NCBI GenBank assembly: GCA_049645705.1
Contig: JBARUK010000028.1
Span: 18,877-82,876, forward strand
DNA from: JBGNFV01 sp049645705
GTDB taxonomy: Bacteria > Bacteroidota > Bacteroidia > Cytophagales > Cyclobacteriaceae
DNA length: 64,000 nucleotides
Direction of reading: 5' to 3'
Each line of letters opens with the position of its first letter. Within the stretch, counting starts at the first letter, position 1. The notes below the pieces were generated by a model that saw only the letters and a list, made by a program, of their open reading frames with translations, had not been told where the DNA came from and ran no database searches. Both the position numbers and the translations under genes were made by a program. This document shows, in pieces, positions 8,208-17,359 of this stretch.

Positions 8208-11141
8208 CTAAAGCAGTAGGTTTTTAATATCATCCTGCGTAAGGTTTTTCACAAAACTCTCTTCGGTAGTAATAAGATTTGTGGCCAACTGAAGCTTACG
8301 TTGCTGCAGGGCGAGAATCTTCTCCTCTACGGAATTCTTAGTGATAAACTTATAGGTGAAGACGTTATTTTCCTGCCCTATCCGGTGAGCCCGGTCTACA
8401 GCCTGCGCTTCTATGGCTGGGTTCCACCATGGATCCAAAATAAATACATAGTCAGCCTTGGTAAGATTAAGGCCTAACCCTCCCGCCTTCAGGCTTATCA
8501 GAAAAACACGCAGGTTTTCATTACCCTGAAAGCGTTCTACCTCGCCCTGCCTATCTCGTGTGGAGCCGTCAAGATAGCTGAAACTGATATTTTGTGACTG
8601 CAGATATTCTTTGATGATCTGCAGGTGTTTAACAAACTGACTGAACACAAGAATCTTGTGATTTTTACTAATGGCATTCACCAGCATATGGCATACATCT
8701 TCAAGCTTACCGGAATCTCCTGAATAGTCAGGGTCCACCATTTTAGGGTGATTTGCTATCTGACGCAATTTGGTCAGACCCTGTAAAAGCATGAACTGGC
8801 TGCCCCCCAGACCGTTCTGCTCGATCTGATCCATTATCTTATTACGGAAGTAGCTTTTTGTTTCTTCGTACTGCTTTTCCTGCTGGGCCGTCATGCTGGA
8901 ATACTGCACGCTTTCGATCTTTTCCGGCAGTTCGGTAGCCACCTGTGATTTGTGTCTGCGCAGGATAAATGGTTTGATAATACTGTGCAGCTTAATACTT
9001 TTCTCCTCATCCTTTTTCTTTTCTATAGGATTCAGAAACTCATTCTTAAAGAAAGACTGATTACCTAAAAGCCCGGGGTTGATAAAGGTCATTTGTGACC
9101 ATAGATCGAGTGTGCTGTTCTCGAGCGGCGTACCTGTGAGTATAAGGCGCTGGCGGCTTTTCAGTTTTTTAACTGATTTAGCAATGTTACTATTCGGGTT
9201 CTTTATAGCCTGAGACTCATCCAGGATGATATAGTTGAAATAGTACTGCTGAAGAATCTCTATATCCAGCCTGACAATACCGTAGCTGGTCAGGACCAGG
9301 TCATAGTCGTCAAACTGGTCAGCATCCTTATTCCTGTTGGTGCCGGTATAAATGAACACCTTCAGGTTTGGGGTGAATTTTTTGGCTTCCATTTCCCAGT
9401 TATAGATAAGGGAAGTGGGCATGATCAGCAGACTGGCATTCATATGGCCTTCCTCCTTCTGACTCTGGAGCATGGCCAGCGTTTGTACGGTCTTACCGAG
9501 GCCCATGTCGTCAGCCAGGCAACCCCCAAAGTTGTACCGGTTCAGAAAATGTAGCCAGTTAAAGCCTGCCTTTTGATATGGTCTTAGCGTCCCAACGAAC
9601 GATTTAGGAAGAGGAAAATCTTCTATATTTTCAAAGCTGCGAAGCTTCTCCAGCTTGGAGCTCATCGTCACTTTGGCCAGATTACCATTTTCAAGATCCT
9701 GTACAAGGGCCAGATGGTGCTTCCTTAGCGACATATCTGCCCCATTAGCAGCTTTATCGTCCATGAAGGCAAACAGCTCACTGTATTCGGTAAACCACGC
9801 CTCGGGAATGATAGCAATCTCACCGTTGGGCAGCTTCAGTTCACGCTGATGCTTGATAATTAGTTTTCTGATCTGCTGAAAAGGTATTTCGAATTCGCCG
9901 AAAACGATCTTTGCATAGATATCGAACCAATCAATGTTTTCTTTGACCTCGATAGATATGGATGAATGACCGATAAAGTAACGGCGCGCATCTTTCTGAT
10001 TCTGGTAAATTTCGAATCCGGCTCTTTCCAGTACAGATTTATATTGGTTTATCCACTCGATAGCTTCAGTCCGTGCCATGGATGACTTGCCGTGCAATAT
10101 TTCCAGGCCGGTATCTTTGAGCATTTTGAGGTACTGCTTTTCCTCATCCACATTTCTGGATATACGATGAAAGGTATATTCCTCTCCGTTCTTCTCCAGG
10201 TGTACACTCGTATTAGTGATCTGGTCTGCCTTAAACCGGTAGTCGGCATAGCGAAACTGCAGGTCGAAAAGGATACGGCCTTCACCAGAGTTCGAACCGG
10301 ATGCAGGTTGGTCGAACAGGTTTAGGTTAGCCTCACCTGCAGCCAGGTCGGCAAATGTAAGGCATGGTTTTGCCGGGTAGCGCTCGGTTTTAATATCAAA
10401 TCCTTTGGCATACACATCAAATGACGCAACCAGGGGAGCAACGAATTTCCGGTAATAGGTTTCCTCTACTTTTCTGGGTATCAGGATAAATTTTTTCCTG
10501 AGAAAAGGCTGTAGCTTATGACCGTCTATATCCTTTTCAAAACTGTACAGTTTGTTTTCTATTACCAGCCAGGCTGGCTCACTACACAGGATATAAGCAT
10601 TCCGGTTATAGAACTCTACTTTCTCGCCCTCATGTTTTATAGTAGGAAAGTAGTGGGTATTATCTTCGTTTCTTCTGAAATGAAAGAGTACCGTAGCTTT
10701 TGTATCGGTTACTTTTACCTCTCGCCAGGCCGGTTCTCCGTCATTGCCCATCTCAAAGAGCCTTTTGCCCTTCATAAGGGCAAGTATCTTGGCACGACGA
10801 CGCTCCAGGTATGCCTGAATTTCATCTTGCACTACTTTATTCCCCTTCTCCTTATCGTAGATCTTAAGAAAGAAGTCTGCCGGTTTGATCTTACGCTTGT
10901 AAAATTTTTTGATCACTACATCCTGCTGGATAGAATCCATAAGACGGATGAGCTCATAGTCATTTGTATCCAGTCCTTCCTCGAACTCAGCAGCATTCAG
11001 TGAGGAAATATTCTGATGCTGAAAGGACAGACGGCCTTTTTCATCCAGTTGCACCACAAATGACTCGAATAAGTATCCGAGGTACTCGTGCTGAAACAGT
11101 GAGTAAATAATTTGGAACGGTTGTGCAGGAGAAACTCTCAT
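8208..11141 (-). CDS. SNF2-family DNA-dependent ATPase/helicase
   Basis: 977-residue bacterial Snf2-like ATPase. The N-terminal ~480 residues are a family-specific region of unclear role. The C-terminal half has all helicase motifs: I 'DDMGLGKTVQTLAML', II 'DESQAIKNP' (DESQ in place of eukaryotic DEAH), III 'LTGTPLENSTLDLWSQM', IV/V 'VFSQFVKHLQ' and 'SLKAGGLGLNLTKAD', VI 'DRAHRIGQENNV'. Such proteins (RapA- or HepA-type relatives) translocate on double-stranded DNA and remodel protein-DNA complexes; the exact partner here is unknown. The start at 11141 is the only ATG before conserved sequence. A LolC/E-like gene precedes it on the same strand by 74 bp. Confidence 0.9.
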   Translation of the reverse strand: MRVSPAQPFQIIYSLFQHEYLGYLFESFVVQLDEKGRLSFQHQNISSLNAAEFEEGLDTNDYELIRLMDSIQQDVVIKKFYKRKIKPADFFLKIYDKEKGNKVVQDEIQAYLERRRAKILALMKGKRLFEMGNDGEPAWREVKVTDTKATVLFHFRRNEDNTHYFPTIKHEGEKVEFYNRNAYILCSEPAWLVIENKLYSFEKDIDGHKLQPFLRKKFILIPRKVEETYYRKFVAPLVASFDVYAKGFDIKTERYPAKPCLTFADLAAGEANLNLFDQPASGSNSGEGRILFDLQFRYADYRFKADQITNTSVHLEKNGEEYTFHRISRNVDEEKQYLKMLKDTGLEILHGKSSMARTEAIEWINQYKSVLERAGFEIYQNQKDARRYFIGHSSISIEVKENIDWFDIYAKIVFGEFEIPFQQIRKLIIKHQRELKLPNGEIAIIPEAWFTEYSELFAFMDDKAANGADMSLRKHHLALVQDLENGNLAKVTMSSKLEKLRSFENIEDFPLPKSFVGTLRPYQKAGFNWLHFLNRYNFGGCLADDMGLGKTVQTLAMLQSQKEEGHMNASLLIMPTSLIYNWEMEAKKFTPNLKVFIYTGTNRNKDADQFDDYDLVLTSYGIVRLDIEILQQYYFNYIILDESQAIKNPNSNIAKSVKKLKSRQRLILTGTPLENSTLDLWSQMTFINPGLLGNQSFFKNEFLNPIEKKKDEEKSIKLHSIIKPFILRRHKSQVATELPEKIESVQYSSMTAQQEKQYEETKSYFRNKIMDQIEQNGLGGSQFMLLQGLTKLRQIANHPKMVDPDYSGDSGKLEDVCHMLVNAISKNHKILVFSQFVKHLQIIKEYLQSQNISFSYLDGSTRDRQGEVERFQGNENLRVFLISLKAGGLGLNLTKADYVFILDPWWNPAIEAQAVDRAHRIGQENNVFTYKFITKNSVEEKILALQQRKLQLATNLITTEESFVKNLTQDDIKNLLL

Positions 11142-11215
11142 TTCAAAAAATACGCGACTTGTAAAATAGTAATTTCATAGGAAATTCCTATGTCTCTGGT
11201 GCAGCGATGTAAATT

Positions 11216-12445
11216 TCAAAATTTGAGGTTTTTTCCGAACCGGGTGGCCATACCTGCCGGTCTGAAAGAGGCTACATAGGTGATAAAAATAATGCTGACG
11301 GCCGTCAGGACAAAATCCATAACTTCCATTTTTACCGGATATGCTTCCAGTATGGATGTTTCCATACCCATCCCGATCATGCCATACTGTGACTGGAGCC
11401 AGCAAAGGGTAAAGCCGATACTTAGCCCCAAAGCTGCCCCTGTAAGCGATATAAGGCCTCCTTCGGTTAGAAAAATGGCTCTGATAAGCTTATCTGTTGC
11501 GCCCATCGCATACAGTACTTTAATATCTTCTTTCTTGTCCAGGGCCAGCATAGTAAGCGAAAAAAAGATATTGAATGACGCTACAGCCAGTATAAAAGAG
11601 AAGGTAATGTATACAAACAGTTTTTCTACCTTGATGGCCTTTAAAAGGCTGCTATGCTGCTCATCACTGTTCAGAATCTCGAAGGAACTGCCCAGCTCTT
11701 CTACCAACGCCTTTTGCACGTTGGCCACTTTATAGCCTTCCTGTGTCTGTATCTCGAGCGAAGTACGACGATTACCGTACTCCATAAGATCTTTTGCAAA
11801 GGCAAGCGGCACAAAGATGTACTGCTCATCAAATTGCTTCTCGATAGCAAACACAGCCCCGGGCATTATATTTTTGCGGTTGGTAAGCTTAGAGGGGTCT
11901 ATGGCAAGGTTTCCGCGGCGACCCTTTTTGGGGTAAAATACCTGCATAGCATAAAAATCATTCGACGGAGACACACTGAGTACATTCTGTATGCCCCTGC
12001 CGATAATGGCGTAGTTGATCCCGTCTTCCCGGAGCTTCATATCTCCCTGAACGATCATTTCATCCAGCCGGTGCTGATCCAGGAAATTATCACTCACGCC
12101 TTTTACCGTAACGACCATCTCTGCATCCCGGTACCGTACATAGGCATTGTCTTCCACTACTTCGGTGATAATACCTACTCCCTCTATGCTTTTTATCCGG
12201 TTCATCAGAGAGTCCGACAGCTCGAAGGTCTTACCTTCTACAGCTGTCACCTTCAGTTCGGGGTCGAAGGTATCATAGAGTGAACGGATGAGTCCTTCCA
12301 GCCCGTTGAATACTGATAGTACGATTATAAGTGCAGCCGTACCCACCATTACTGCCCCCATTGAGATAAGGGAGATCACATTGATAAAGGTTTTTTTCTT
12401 TCCGGAAAGAAAATATTTCCGAGCGACTAATAGGGGTAGCTTCAC
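11216..12445 (-). CDS. FtsX-like ABC permease (LolC/LolE type)
   Basis: 409-residue inner-membrane permease of the MacB/FtsX superfamily. One transmembrane helix near residues 20-50 ('INVISLISMGAVMVGTAAL') is followed by a ~220-residue periplasmic domain and three C-terminal helices, the Lol topology. LolC/E with LolD extract lipoproteins for transfer to the outer membrane. Bacteroidota often carry a single fused-role permease. No lolD ATPase is adjacent, so the transported substrate is inferred from family only. It follows rbfA by 14 bp and is probably co-transcribed. Confidence 0.85.
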   Translation of the reverse strand: MKLPLLVARKYFLSGKKKTFINVISLISMGAVMVGTAALIIVLSVFNGLEGLIRSLYDTFDPELKVTAVEGKTFELSDSLMNRIKSIEGVGIITEVVEDNAYVRYRDAEMVVTVKGVSDNFLDQHRLDEMIVQGDMKLREDGINYAIIGRGIQNVLSVSPSNDFYAMQVFYPKKGRRGNLAIDPSKLTNRKNIMPGAVFAIEKQFDEQYIFVPLAFAKDLMEYGNRRTSLEIQTQEGYKVANVQKALVEELGSSFEILNSDEQHSSLLKAIKVEKLFVYITFSFILAVASFNIFFSLTMLALDKKEDIKVLYAMGATDKLIRAIFLTEGGLISLTGAALGLSIGFTLCWLQSQYGMIGMGMETSILEAYPVKMEVMDFVLTAVSIIFITYVASFRPAGMATRFGKNLKF

Positions 12446-12459
12446 CTGCTGATCGTAAT

Positions 12460-12855
12460 TTATTGTTTTGAAGAACCGCTTCCTTCTTCTTTGTCCTCAT
12501 CGGCAGGAGGAATATCCAAGTCACCAAGTATACGGTCGATATTAGAAGAGTATTCTGCCGAGTCATCAAGAAAAAATTCGAGATCGGGAATATGCCTCAC
12601 CTGCTTACCTATACGCGTGCCCAGATGCTTTCTTATCTCTCCGTGATGGTCTTCGATCTTATGCAGAACTTCCTGCTTGTTATCTGCAAGCATAAAACTA
12701 AGGTAGGTTCTGGCCAGCCCCAGGTCAGGTGTCATCCTCACTGAGGTGACGGTAATGAAGGTCTTTCCAAACTTATGCTGCATGTCCCGCTGAAATATCT
12801 CACCGAGTTCTTTCTGTATAAGGCGGGAAAATTTTTGTTGTCGCTTACTTTCCAT
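12460..12855 (-). CDS. rbfA: Ribosome-binding factor A
   Basis: 131-residue 30S maturation factor binding near helix 1 of 16S rRNA. The KH-like fold is recognisable: 'RQQKFSRLIQKELGEIFQRD' at the start, 'TVTSVRMTPDLGLARTYLSF' in the core, and 'IRKHLGTRIGKQVRHIPDLE' followed by 'FFLDDSAEYSSNIDRIL'. An acidic/Ser-rich tail ('PPADEDKEEGSGSSKQ') extends the C-terminus. It is the first gene of a probable rbfA - lolC/E-like - SNF2 transcription unit. Confidence 0.92.
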   Translation of the reverse strand: MESKRQQKFSRLIQKELGEIFQRDMQHKFGKTFITVTSVRMTPDLGLARTYLSFMLADNKQEVLHKIEDHHGEIRKHLGTRIGKQVRHIPDLEFFLDDSAEYSSNIDRILGDLDIPPADEDKEEGSGSSKQ

Positions 12856-12986
12856 AATTTCTTTGCAAATATTGCATTTAATTTTTTATTCCTTGCCCGT
12901 CAAAAATCTCTAATTTCGCAAATGGCGATTTGTCCCGGGTATTTTCTTATGCCGGGTATTCCATTACTAAATACAACGCGTAAAGT

Positions 12987-14402
12987 TTGTTCAGACATTT
13001 CAGGTTAAACGATCCCTACCGGTTTATCAGTATTTCGCTGATGCTCGTAGCACTGCGTCTGCCCTTTTTACTGCTTGACGGCTGGATGATAAGGCCTGAG
13101 CTTCACTGGATGCTCATAGGTGAAAAGCTGGCTTCCGGGGCTGCTATGTATACAGATGTATGGACAGATACGGGGCCTGTGGCTGCATTGTTCTACTGGC
13201 TGACCGACCTGCTCCTGAGCAGGAGTCACCTGGCGTATGCTATTATCAGTATAGTATTAGTACTGTACCAGGCCCTGGTGTTCAATAATTTTCTGTTGCG
13301 CGTAAAAGCGTATAAAGAGAATTCCTACGTGCCGGCCATGTTTTATGTCTTGCTGACGAATGTCTTCTTCGACATGGCCTCGCTGCCTCCTGCACTTATC
13401 ATGCTTACGTTTCTTATGCCTGCTATGAGGAACGTGTTGATCCATCTGGAAAACAGGACTAAGCGGGATGATGTGATACTGTCTACCGGTATCTATCTGG
13501 GGCTGGCAGGATTGTCATTGCTGCCTGGCATATTATTCATAGTCCCGGTATTGCTTGCTTTTGCTACCTTTACCGGTACAGTACTGCGCCGCTACCTGAT
13601 GCTTATCATCGGGCTTGCTCTCCCTTTTCTGGCCGCATCGGCTTACTATTACTGGCAGGATGCTCTGCCGTCTTTCTACACCAATTTCTTTTACTCGGCA
13701 TTCAACTACGACAATACGTACTATCTGAGCTTTTACAGTCTGCTCATCATCATTGCTGTGCCTTTGCTCTTTCTCGTAGCCGCATTACTGAAGACCTTTT
13801 CCACCGTACAGTTCAATAACTCCCAGACGAGGGTGCAGCAGACCATGCTATTTATGCTCATTACGGCCAGCCTGGTTTATATAATCTCCAATAAAAAATC
13901 TCCTTACCAGTTTCTCCCCCTGGTACCTTTTACTGCGTTTTACCTAAGTCATTACTTCCTGCTATTGCGCCGCAAGCTGCTCTTGGAAATTCAGTTTGCC
14001 GTGCTGATAGCCCTCATAGTCATGGTGAATCACGGTACGTACTTTGATTTCTTTCCTACCACAAAGGTGATCGAATACGAAAGACTGCTTGTTTCCGGCA
14101 CCCCTTATGATGAGATAGCCAGGGGAAAGAAAGTGCTCGTACTGGGCCTGGAGCCAGATGTGTACAGGGTGTCGAAGCCTGCCACACCTTACCTGCAGTG
14201 GAACCTGGCCAGTAAGCAACTGAATGCTCTCGATTATTTTGATAACCTTATCGAGATTAGAGAGAATTTTCTGAAAGATATGCCGGACATAATCATCGAT
14301 AAAGAAGGGCTGGCCCCCCGGTTATTTAATAAAATACCCGAAATAGGAAGCCAGTACAGGGAAACCGGAACAGCCGGCATATATTCAAGGATTCAGCCCT
14401 GA
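12987..14402 (+). CDS. Polytopic membrane protein, GT-C-like topology, function unknown
   Basis: 471 residues with about ten hydrophobic segments and a C-terminal soluble part of ~110 residues. An early loop holds 'RPELHWMLIGEKLASGAAMY' with nearby 'DVWTDTGP', acidic residues between the first two helices, reminiscent of GT-C glycosyltransferases. No family name can be given with confidence. An in-frame stop at 12981 leaves TTG at 12987 as the earliest start; the next ATG (13041) would remove 'FRLNDPYR', which I believe is conserved in Bacteroidota relatives, so TTG is preferred. It converges on rpiB 6 bp away. Confidence 0.7.
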   Translation: MFRHFRLNDPYRFISISLMLVALRLPFLLLDGWMIRPELHWMLIGEKLASGAAMYTDVWTDTGPVAALFYWLTDLLLSRSHLAYAIISIVLVLYQALVFNNFLLRVKAYKENSYVPAMFYVLLTNVFFDMASLPPALIMLTFLMPAMRNVLIHLENRTKRDDVILSTGIYLGLAGLSLLPGILFIVPVLLAFATFTGTVLRRYLMLIIGLALPFLAASAYYYWQDALPSFYTNFFYSAFNYDNTYYLSFYSLLIIIAVPLLFLVAALLKTFSTVQFNNSQTRVQQTMLFMLITASLVYIISNKKSPYQFLPLVPFTAFYLSHYFLLLRRKLLLEIQFAVLIALIVMVNHGTYFDFFPTTKVIEYERLLVSGTPYDEIARGKKVLVLGLEPDVYRVSKPATPYLQWNLASKQLNALDYFDNLIEIRENFLKDMPDIIIDKEGLAPRLFNKIPEIGSQYRETGTAGIYSRIQP

Positions 14403-14408
14403 GTAGTA

Positions 14409-14843
14409 TCAGCAGGGAATCTTCCCTACCCTACGCTCGTGACGTCCTCCTTCGAATTCAGTATTCAGGAAAGTTGTCGCAATCTTTTCAGCGTCCTCCA
14501 ACGAGATGAAGCGAGAAGGAATACACAACACATTGGCGTTGTTGTGCTGACGCGACAGGGCGCTCAGTTCCTCATTCCAGCAAAGAGCAGCACGTATGCC
14601 TTTGTGCTTATTGGCTGTTATGGCTACACCATTGCCACTACCGCATATAAGTATGCCCTGATGATAGGTACCCTTCTCTACTGCTGTAGAAAGCGGATGA
14701 GCGAAGTCCGGGTAGTCCACACTATCGGCAGAGGGTGGCCCGAAGTCTCCTACCTCAAATCCTTTTTCTTCCAGCATAGCCTTTATAGTCTGCTTGTATT
14801 CGTATCCGGCATGGTCGCCGCCTATTGCTATTCGTTTACTCAT
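14409..14843 (-). CDS. rpiB: Ribose 5-phosphate isomerase B
   Basis: Interconverts ribose 5-phosphate and ribulose 5-phosphate in the pentose phosphate pathway. The 144-residue product shows 'IAIGGDHAGYEYK' at the N-terminus, the active-site 'CGSGNGVAITANKHKGIRAA', and the C-terminal 'FEGGRHERRVGKI' phosphate-binding Arg residues. Length is normal. Its start overlaps the end of tatC by 8 bp, so the two are translationally coupled. Confidence 0.95.
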   Translation of the reverse strand: MSKRIAIGGDHAGYEYKQTIKAMLEEKGFEVGDFGPPSADSVDYPDFAHPLSTAVEKGTYHQGILICGSGNGVAITANKHKGIRAALCWNEELSALSRQHNNANVLCIPSRFISLEDAEKIATTFLNTEFEGGRHERRVGKIPC

Positions 14844-15657
14844 TTTCCTGTGTTTTTGCGAGTTTCTTTTCCTGTCTTTTGATAACTACTCCCGATATGA
14901 AAATACTCAATTCATACAGTAAAAATAATGGCAGTGAGATCAGACACTGGCTTATTACATCCGGGGGTGTGAGTATGGCAGAAACGATCAGTATAACGAC
15001 CACCGCATGTTTGCGATATTGCTTGAGCAACGCCGGTGTCGCAATCCCCACCTTGGTCAGAAAGAAGATAACCATGGGAAGCTGAAACATGATGCCGGTA
15101 CTAAGTACGATCATGCATACGGTACTGACATAGCTATTGATGTCGAATTCGTTTTGAATACTCTCTGCCAGTTGATAATTAGACAGGAAGTTTATCGAAA
15201 GCGGGGTAATAATGTAATAGCCGAATGAAACCCCCATTATAAACAACAGGGTAACAAAGAACACCGCACCCCTGGTCACGTTTTTCTCACTCATGTTGAG
15301 GCCAGGGGCTATAAACCTCCACAGCTCCCAGAAGAAGTAAGGAAACGCCAGGATAATGCCTATGACGATAGAGTAGGTTATGTGCGACGTAAACTGTCCG
15401 GTAAGGGTACGGCTTTGCAGAATAAAGGGTAACTGCTCGATACAGAGCACATCCGAACCGATCATTTTACCCAGTTCGCATAACTTCTGATACGTCCAGA
15501 AGTCCAGCTTGCCTGGCCCAAGGATCAGAGTTTCGAAAAAGAACTCCTTGCCCAGAAAGGCTATTGCTGAAAAGATAAAAACGGATATCAGCGACCGGAT
15601 AACATGCCATCTGAGTAATTCCAGATGATCCAGAAAGGACATTTCCTGTTCTTGCAT
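14836..15657 (-). CDS. tatC: Twin-arginine translocase subunit TatC
   Basis: 273-residue inner-membrane receptor for twin-arginine signal peptides. Six hydrophobic segments are visible. The N-terminal 'MSFLDHLELLRWHVIRSL' matches the TatC signature that recognises the RR motif, and the conserved 'PYFFWELWRFIAPGL' precedes transmembrane helix 3. No tatA is in the window. The preceding gene on this strand is glyA (9 bp upstream), and rpiB overlaps its end by 8 bp, so glyA-tatC-rpiB look like one transcript. Confidence 0.95.
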   Translation of the reverse strand: MQEQEMSFLDHLELLRWHVIRSLISVFIFSAIAFLGKEFFFETLILGPGKLDFWTYQKLCELGKMIGSDVLCIEQLPFILQSRTLTGQFTSHITYSIVIGIILAFPYFFWELWRFIAPGLNMSEKNVTRGAVFFVTLLFIMGVSFGYYIITPLSINFLSNYQLAESIQNEFDINSYVSTVCMIVLSTGIMFQLPMVIFFLTKVGIATPALLKQYRKHAVVVILIVSAILTPPDVISQCLISLPLFLLYELSIFISGVVIKRQEKKLAKTQENE

Positions 15658-15666
15658 TCGATTTAT

Positions 15667-16944
15667 TTATTCCTGGCTATAAAGAGGGAAACGGCTCATA
15701 TACTCGTTCACTGCTTTTCTGGCCTGGCCGATCTTTTCTTCATTATCTATATCTGACAGCACATCATCGATAAATGATACCACCTGCTCCATGTCGTTTT
15801 CCTTCATACCACGAGTGGTAATGGCGGCTGTGCCGATACGCATACCCGACGTAACAAATGGTGACTTATCATCGAAAGGCACCATATTTTTATTGATAGT
15901 TATGTCGGCTTTGATAAGGGTATTCTCAGCCTGCTTGCCGGTTATGCCTTTGTTACGTAGGTCTATAAGCATCATATGGTTATCAGTACCTCCGCTTATG
16001 ATATCGTACCCCTGTGCTATGAATGCCTCTGCCATAGCTCGTGCATTTTTCTGTACCTGCATGATGTACTCCATGTACTCATCGGACAGGGCTTCCTGAA
16101 AAGCTACGGCTTTAGCTGCAATAACGTGTTCCAGCGGTCCGCCCTGGGTGCCGGGAAATACTCCTGAATCAAGCAAGGAAGAAATTTTACGCAGCTCACC
16201 TTTGGGGGATTTTATCCCCATCGGGTTGTCAAAATCTTCGCGCATCATGATAAGACCTCCGCGGGGGCCACGCAGTGTCTTGTGCGTAGTAGTCGTTACA
16301 ACATGGCAATAGTCCAGCGGATCATTAAGCAGTCCACGGGCGATAAGCCCGCTTGGATGTGAAATATCGGCCAGCAACAGGGCTCCCACTTCTTCGGCTA
16401 TTTCACGCAGTCTCTGGTAGTCCCAGTCGCGGCTGTAAGCGGAAGCACCGCAGATTATTAGCTTTGGCTTTTCTTTTTTGGCTGTCTCTTCTACCTTATC
16501 ATAGTTGATCAGGCCGGTTTCTTTTTCTACTCCATAAAATGACGGTTCGTACAGCTTGCCTGAGAAGTTTACAGTAGAACCATGCGTTAGATGCCCACCG
16601 TGAGACAGGTCGAAGCCAAGTATCTTATCGCCGGGATTGAGCAAGGCCAGCATAACGGAAGCATTGGCCTGGGCACCACTGTGAGGCTGCACGTTGGCCC
16701 AGCGGGCACCGAATAGCTCCTTAGCACGATCTATAGCAAGCTGCTCTACCTCATCTACCACTTCACACCCGCCATAGTAGCGTTTGCCTGGTAGTCCCTC
16801 TGCATATTTATTGGTTAAGGCACTGCCCTGGGCTTCCATCACTTGTTTGGAAGCAAAGTTTTCGGAAGCGATCAGTTCAATGCCGGTTTCCTGCCGGTGC
16901 ATTTCTTTTTCGATCAGGTCGAAGAGGAGCTTATCACGTTGCAT
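15667..16944 (-). CDS. glyA: Serine hydroxymethyltransferase
   Basis: PLP enzyme converting serine and tetrahydrofolate to glycine and 5,10-methylene-THF. Seen: 'ETGIELIASENFAS', the substrate loop 'NKYAEGLPGKRYYGGC', the PLP-Lys motif 'VTTTTHKTLRGPRGG', and 'TRGMKENDM' near the C-terminus. The frame stays open 63 bp further upstream, but that stretch contains a complete promoter (16968-16999), so the start is set at the ATG at 16944, giving 425 residues, the family's usual length. It heads a glyA-tatC-rpiB unit. Confidence 0.95.
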   Translation of the reverse strand: MQRDKLLFDLIEKEMHRQETGIELIASENFASKQVMEAQGSALTNKYAEGLPGKRYYGGCEVVDEVEQLAIDRAKELFGARWANVQPHSGAQANASVMLALLNPGDKILGFDLSHGGHLTHGSTVNFSGKLYEPSFYGVEKETGLINYDKVEETAKKEKPKLIICGASAYSRDWDYQRLREIAEEVGALLLADISHPSGLIARGLLNDPLDYCHVVTTTTHKTLRGPRGGLIMMREDFDNPMGIKSPKGELRKISSLLDSGVFPGTQGGPLEHVIAAKAVAFQEALSDEYMEYIMQVQKNARAMAEAFIAQGYDIISGGTDNHMMLIDLRNKGITGKQAENTLIKADITINKNMVPFDDKSPFVTSGMRIGTAAITTRGMKENDMEQVVSFIDDVLSDIDNEEKIGQARKAVNEYMSRFPLYSQE

Positions 16945-16967
16945 AGTTCGATATAATTTTTCGGAGG

Positions 16968-16999
16968 CAAAATTACGTTCAAAGGTTAACATTCCCAAA
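16968..16999 (-). promoter_or_regulatory. Bacteroidota-type promoter of glyA
   Basis: On the minus strand TTTG (16999-16996), exactly 20 bp, TAATTTTG (16975-16968): a full match to TTTG-N19/20-TAnnTTTG. It lies inside the upstream extension of the glyA frame and therefore excludes the longer start. Confidence 0.75.
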
Positions 17000-17101
17000 G
17001 AACCCATATTGTTTAAACACCCACCATATTTTAAAACATTTAGTCGCTGGTTTGTCTTTAAAAACTACTATCACAATTTCCACTACTATCACCTTAAGCA
17101 A

Positions 17102-17302
17102 ATGGAAAACCTCAATAGCGGCGACAACACACTACAAAACCTTCGAAACCTAAACGAAAAACTGGCTCAGATATTAAGTACTACCCGTATACGTATAAAT
17201 CAGGTAGAGAAATTCCTTGAGGAGCAAAAACTCTTTCTTCTCAAAAGCAGGATCGTACTCCCTCCGGAAGTAAAATACTACAGCACAAATCATCCTAACT
17301 AA
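17102..17302 (+). CDS. Small coiled-coil protein, function unknown
   Basis: 66-codon frame from ATG 17102. The sequence is Leu/Asn/Gln-rich and predicted helical: 'LQNLRNLNEKLAQILSTTR' then 'INQVEKFLEEQKLFLLKSR', followed by a proline-containing tail 'IVLPPEVKYYSTNHPN'. Heptad-like leucine spacing suggests a short coiled coil. It sits between the glyA promoter and pheA on the plus strand. I recognise no family. Codon use looks like its neighbours, but its short length keeps confidence moderate. Confidence 0.45.
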   Translation: MENLNSGDNTLQNLRNLNEKLAQILSTTRIRINQVEKFLEEQKLFLLKSRIVLPPEVKYYSTNHPN

Positions 17303-17359
17303 GCAGACTCTTGTCCCCCTGCCGTTATTTCTGTTAATTGATATTTCAATGACTTGCAG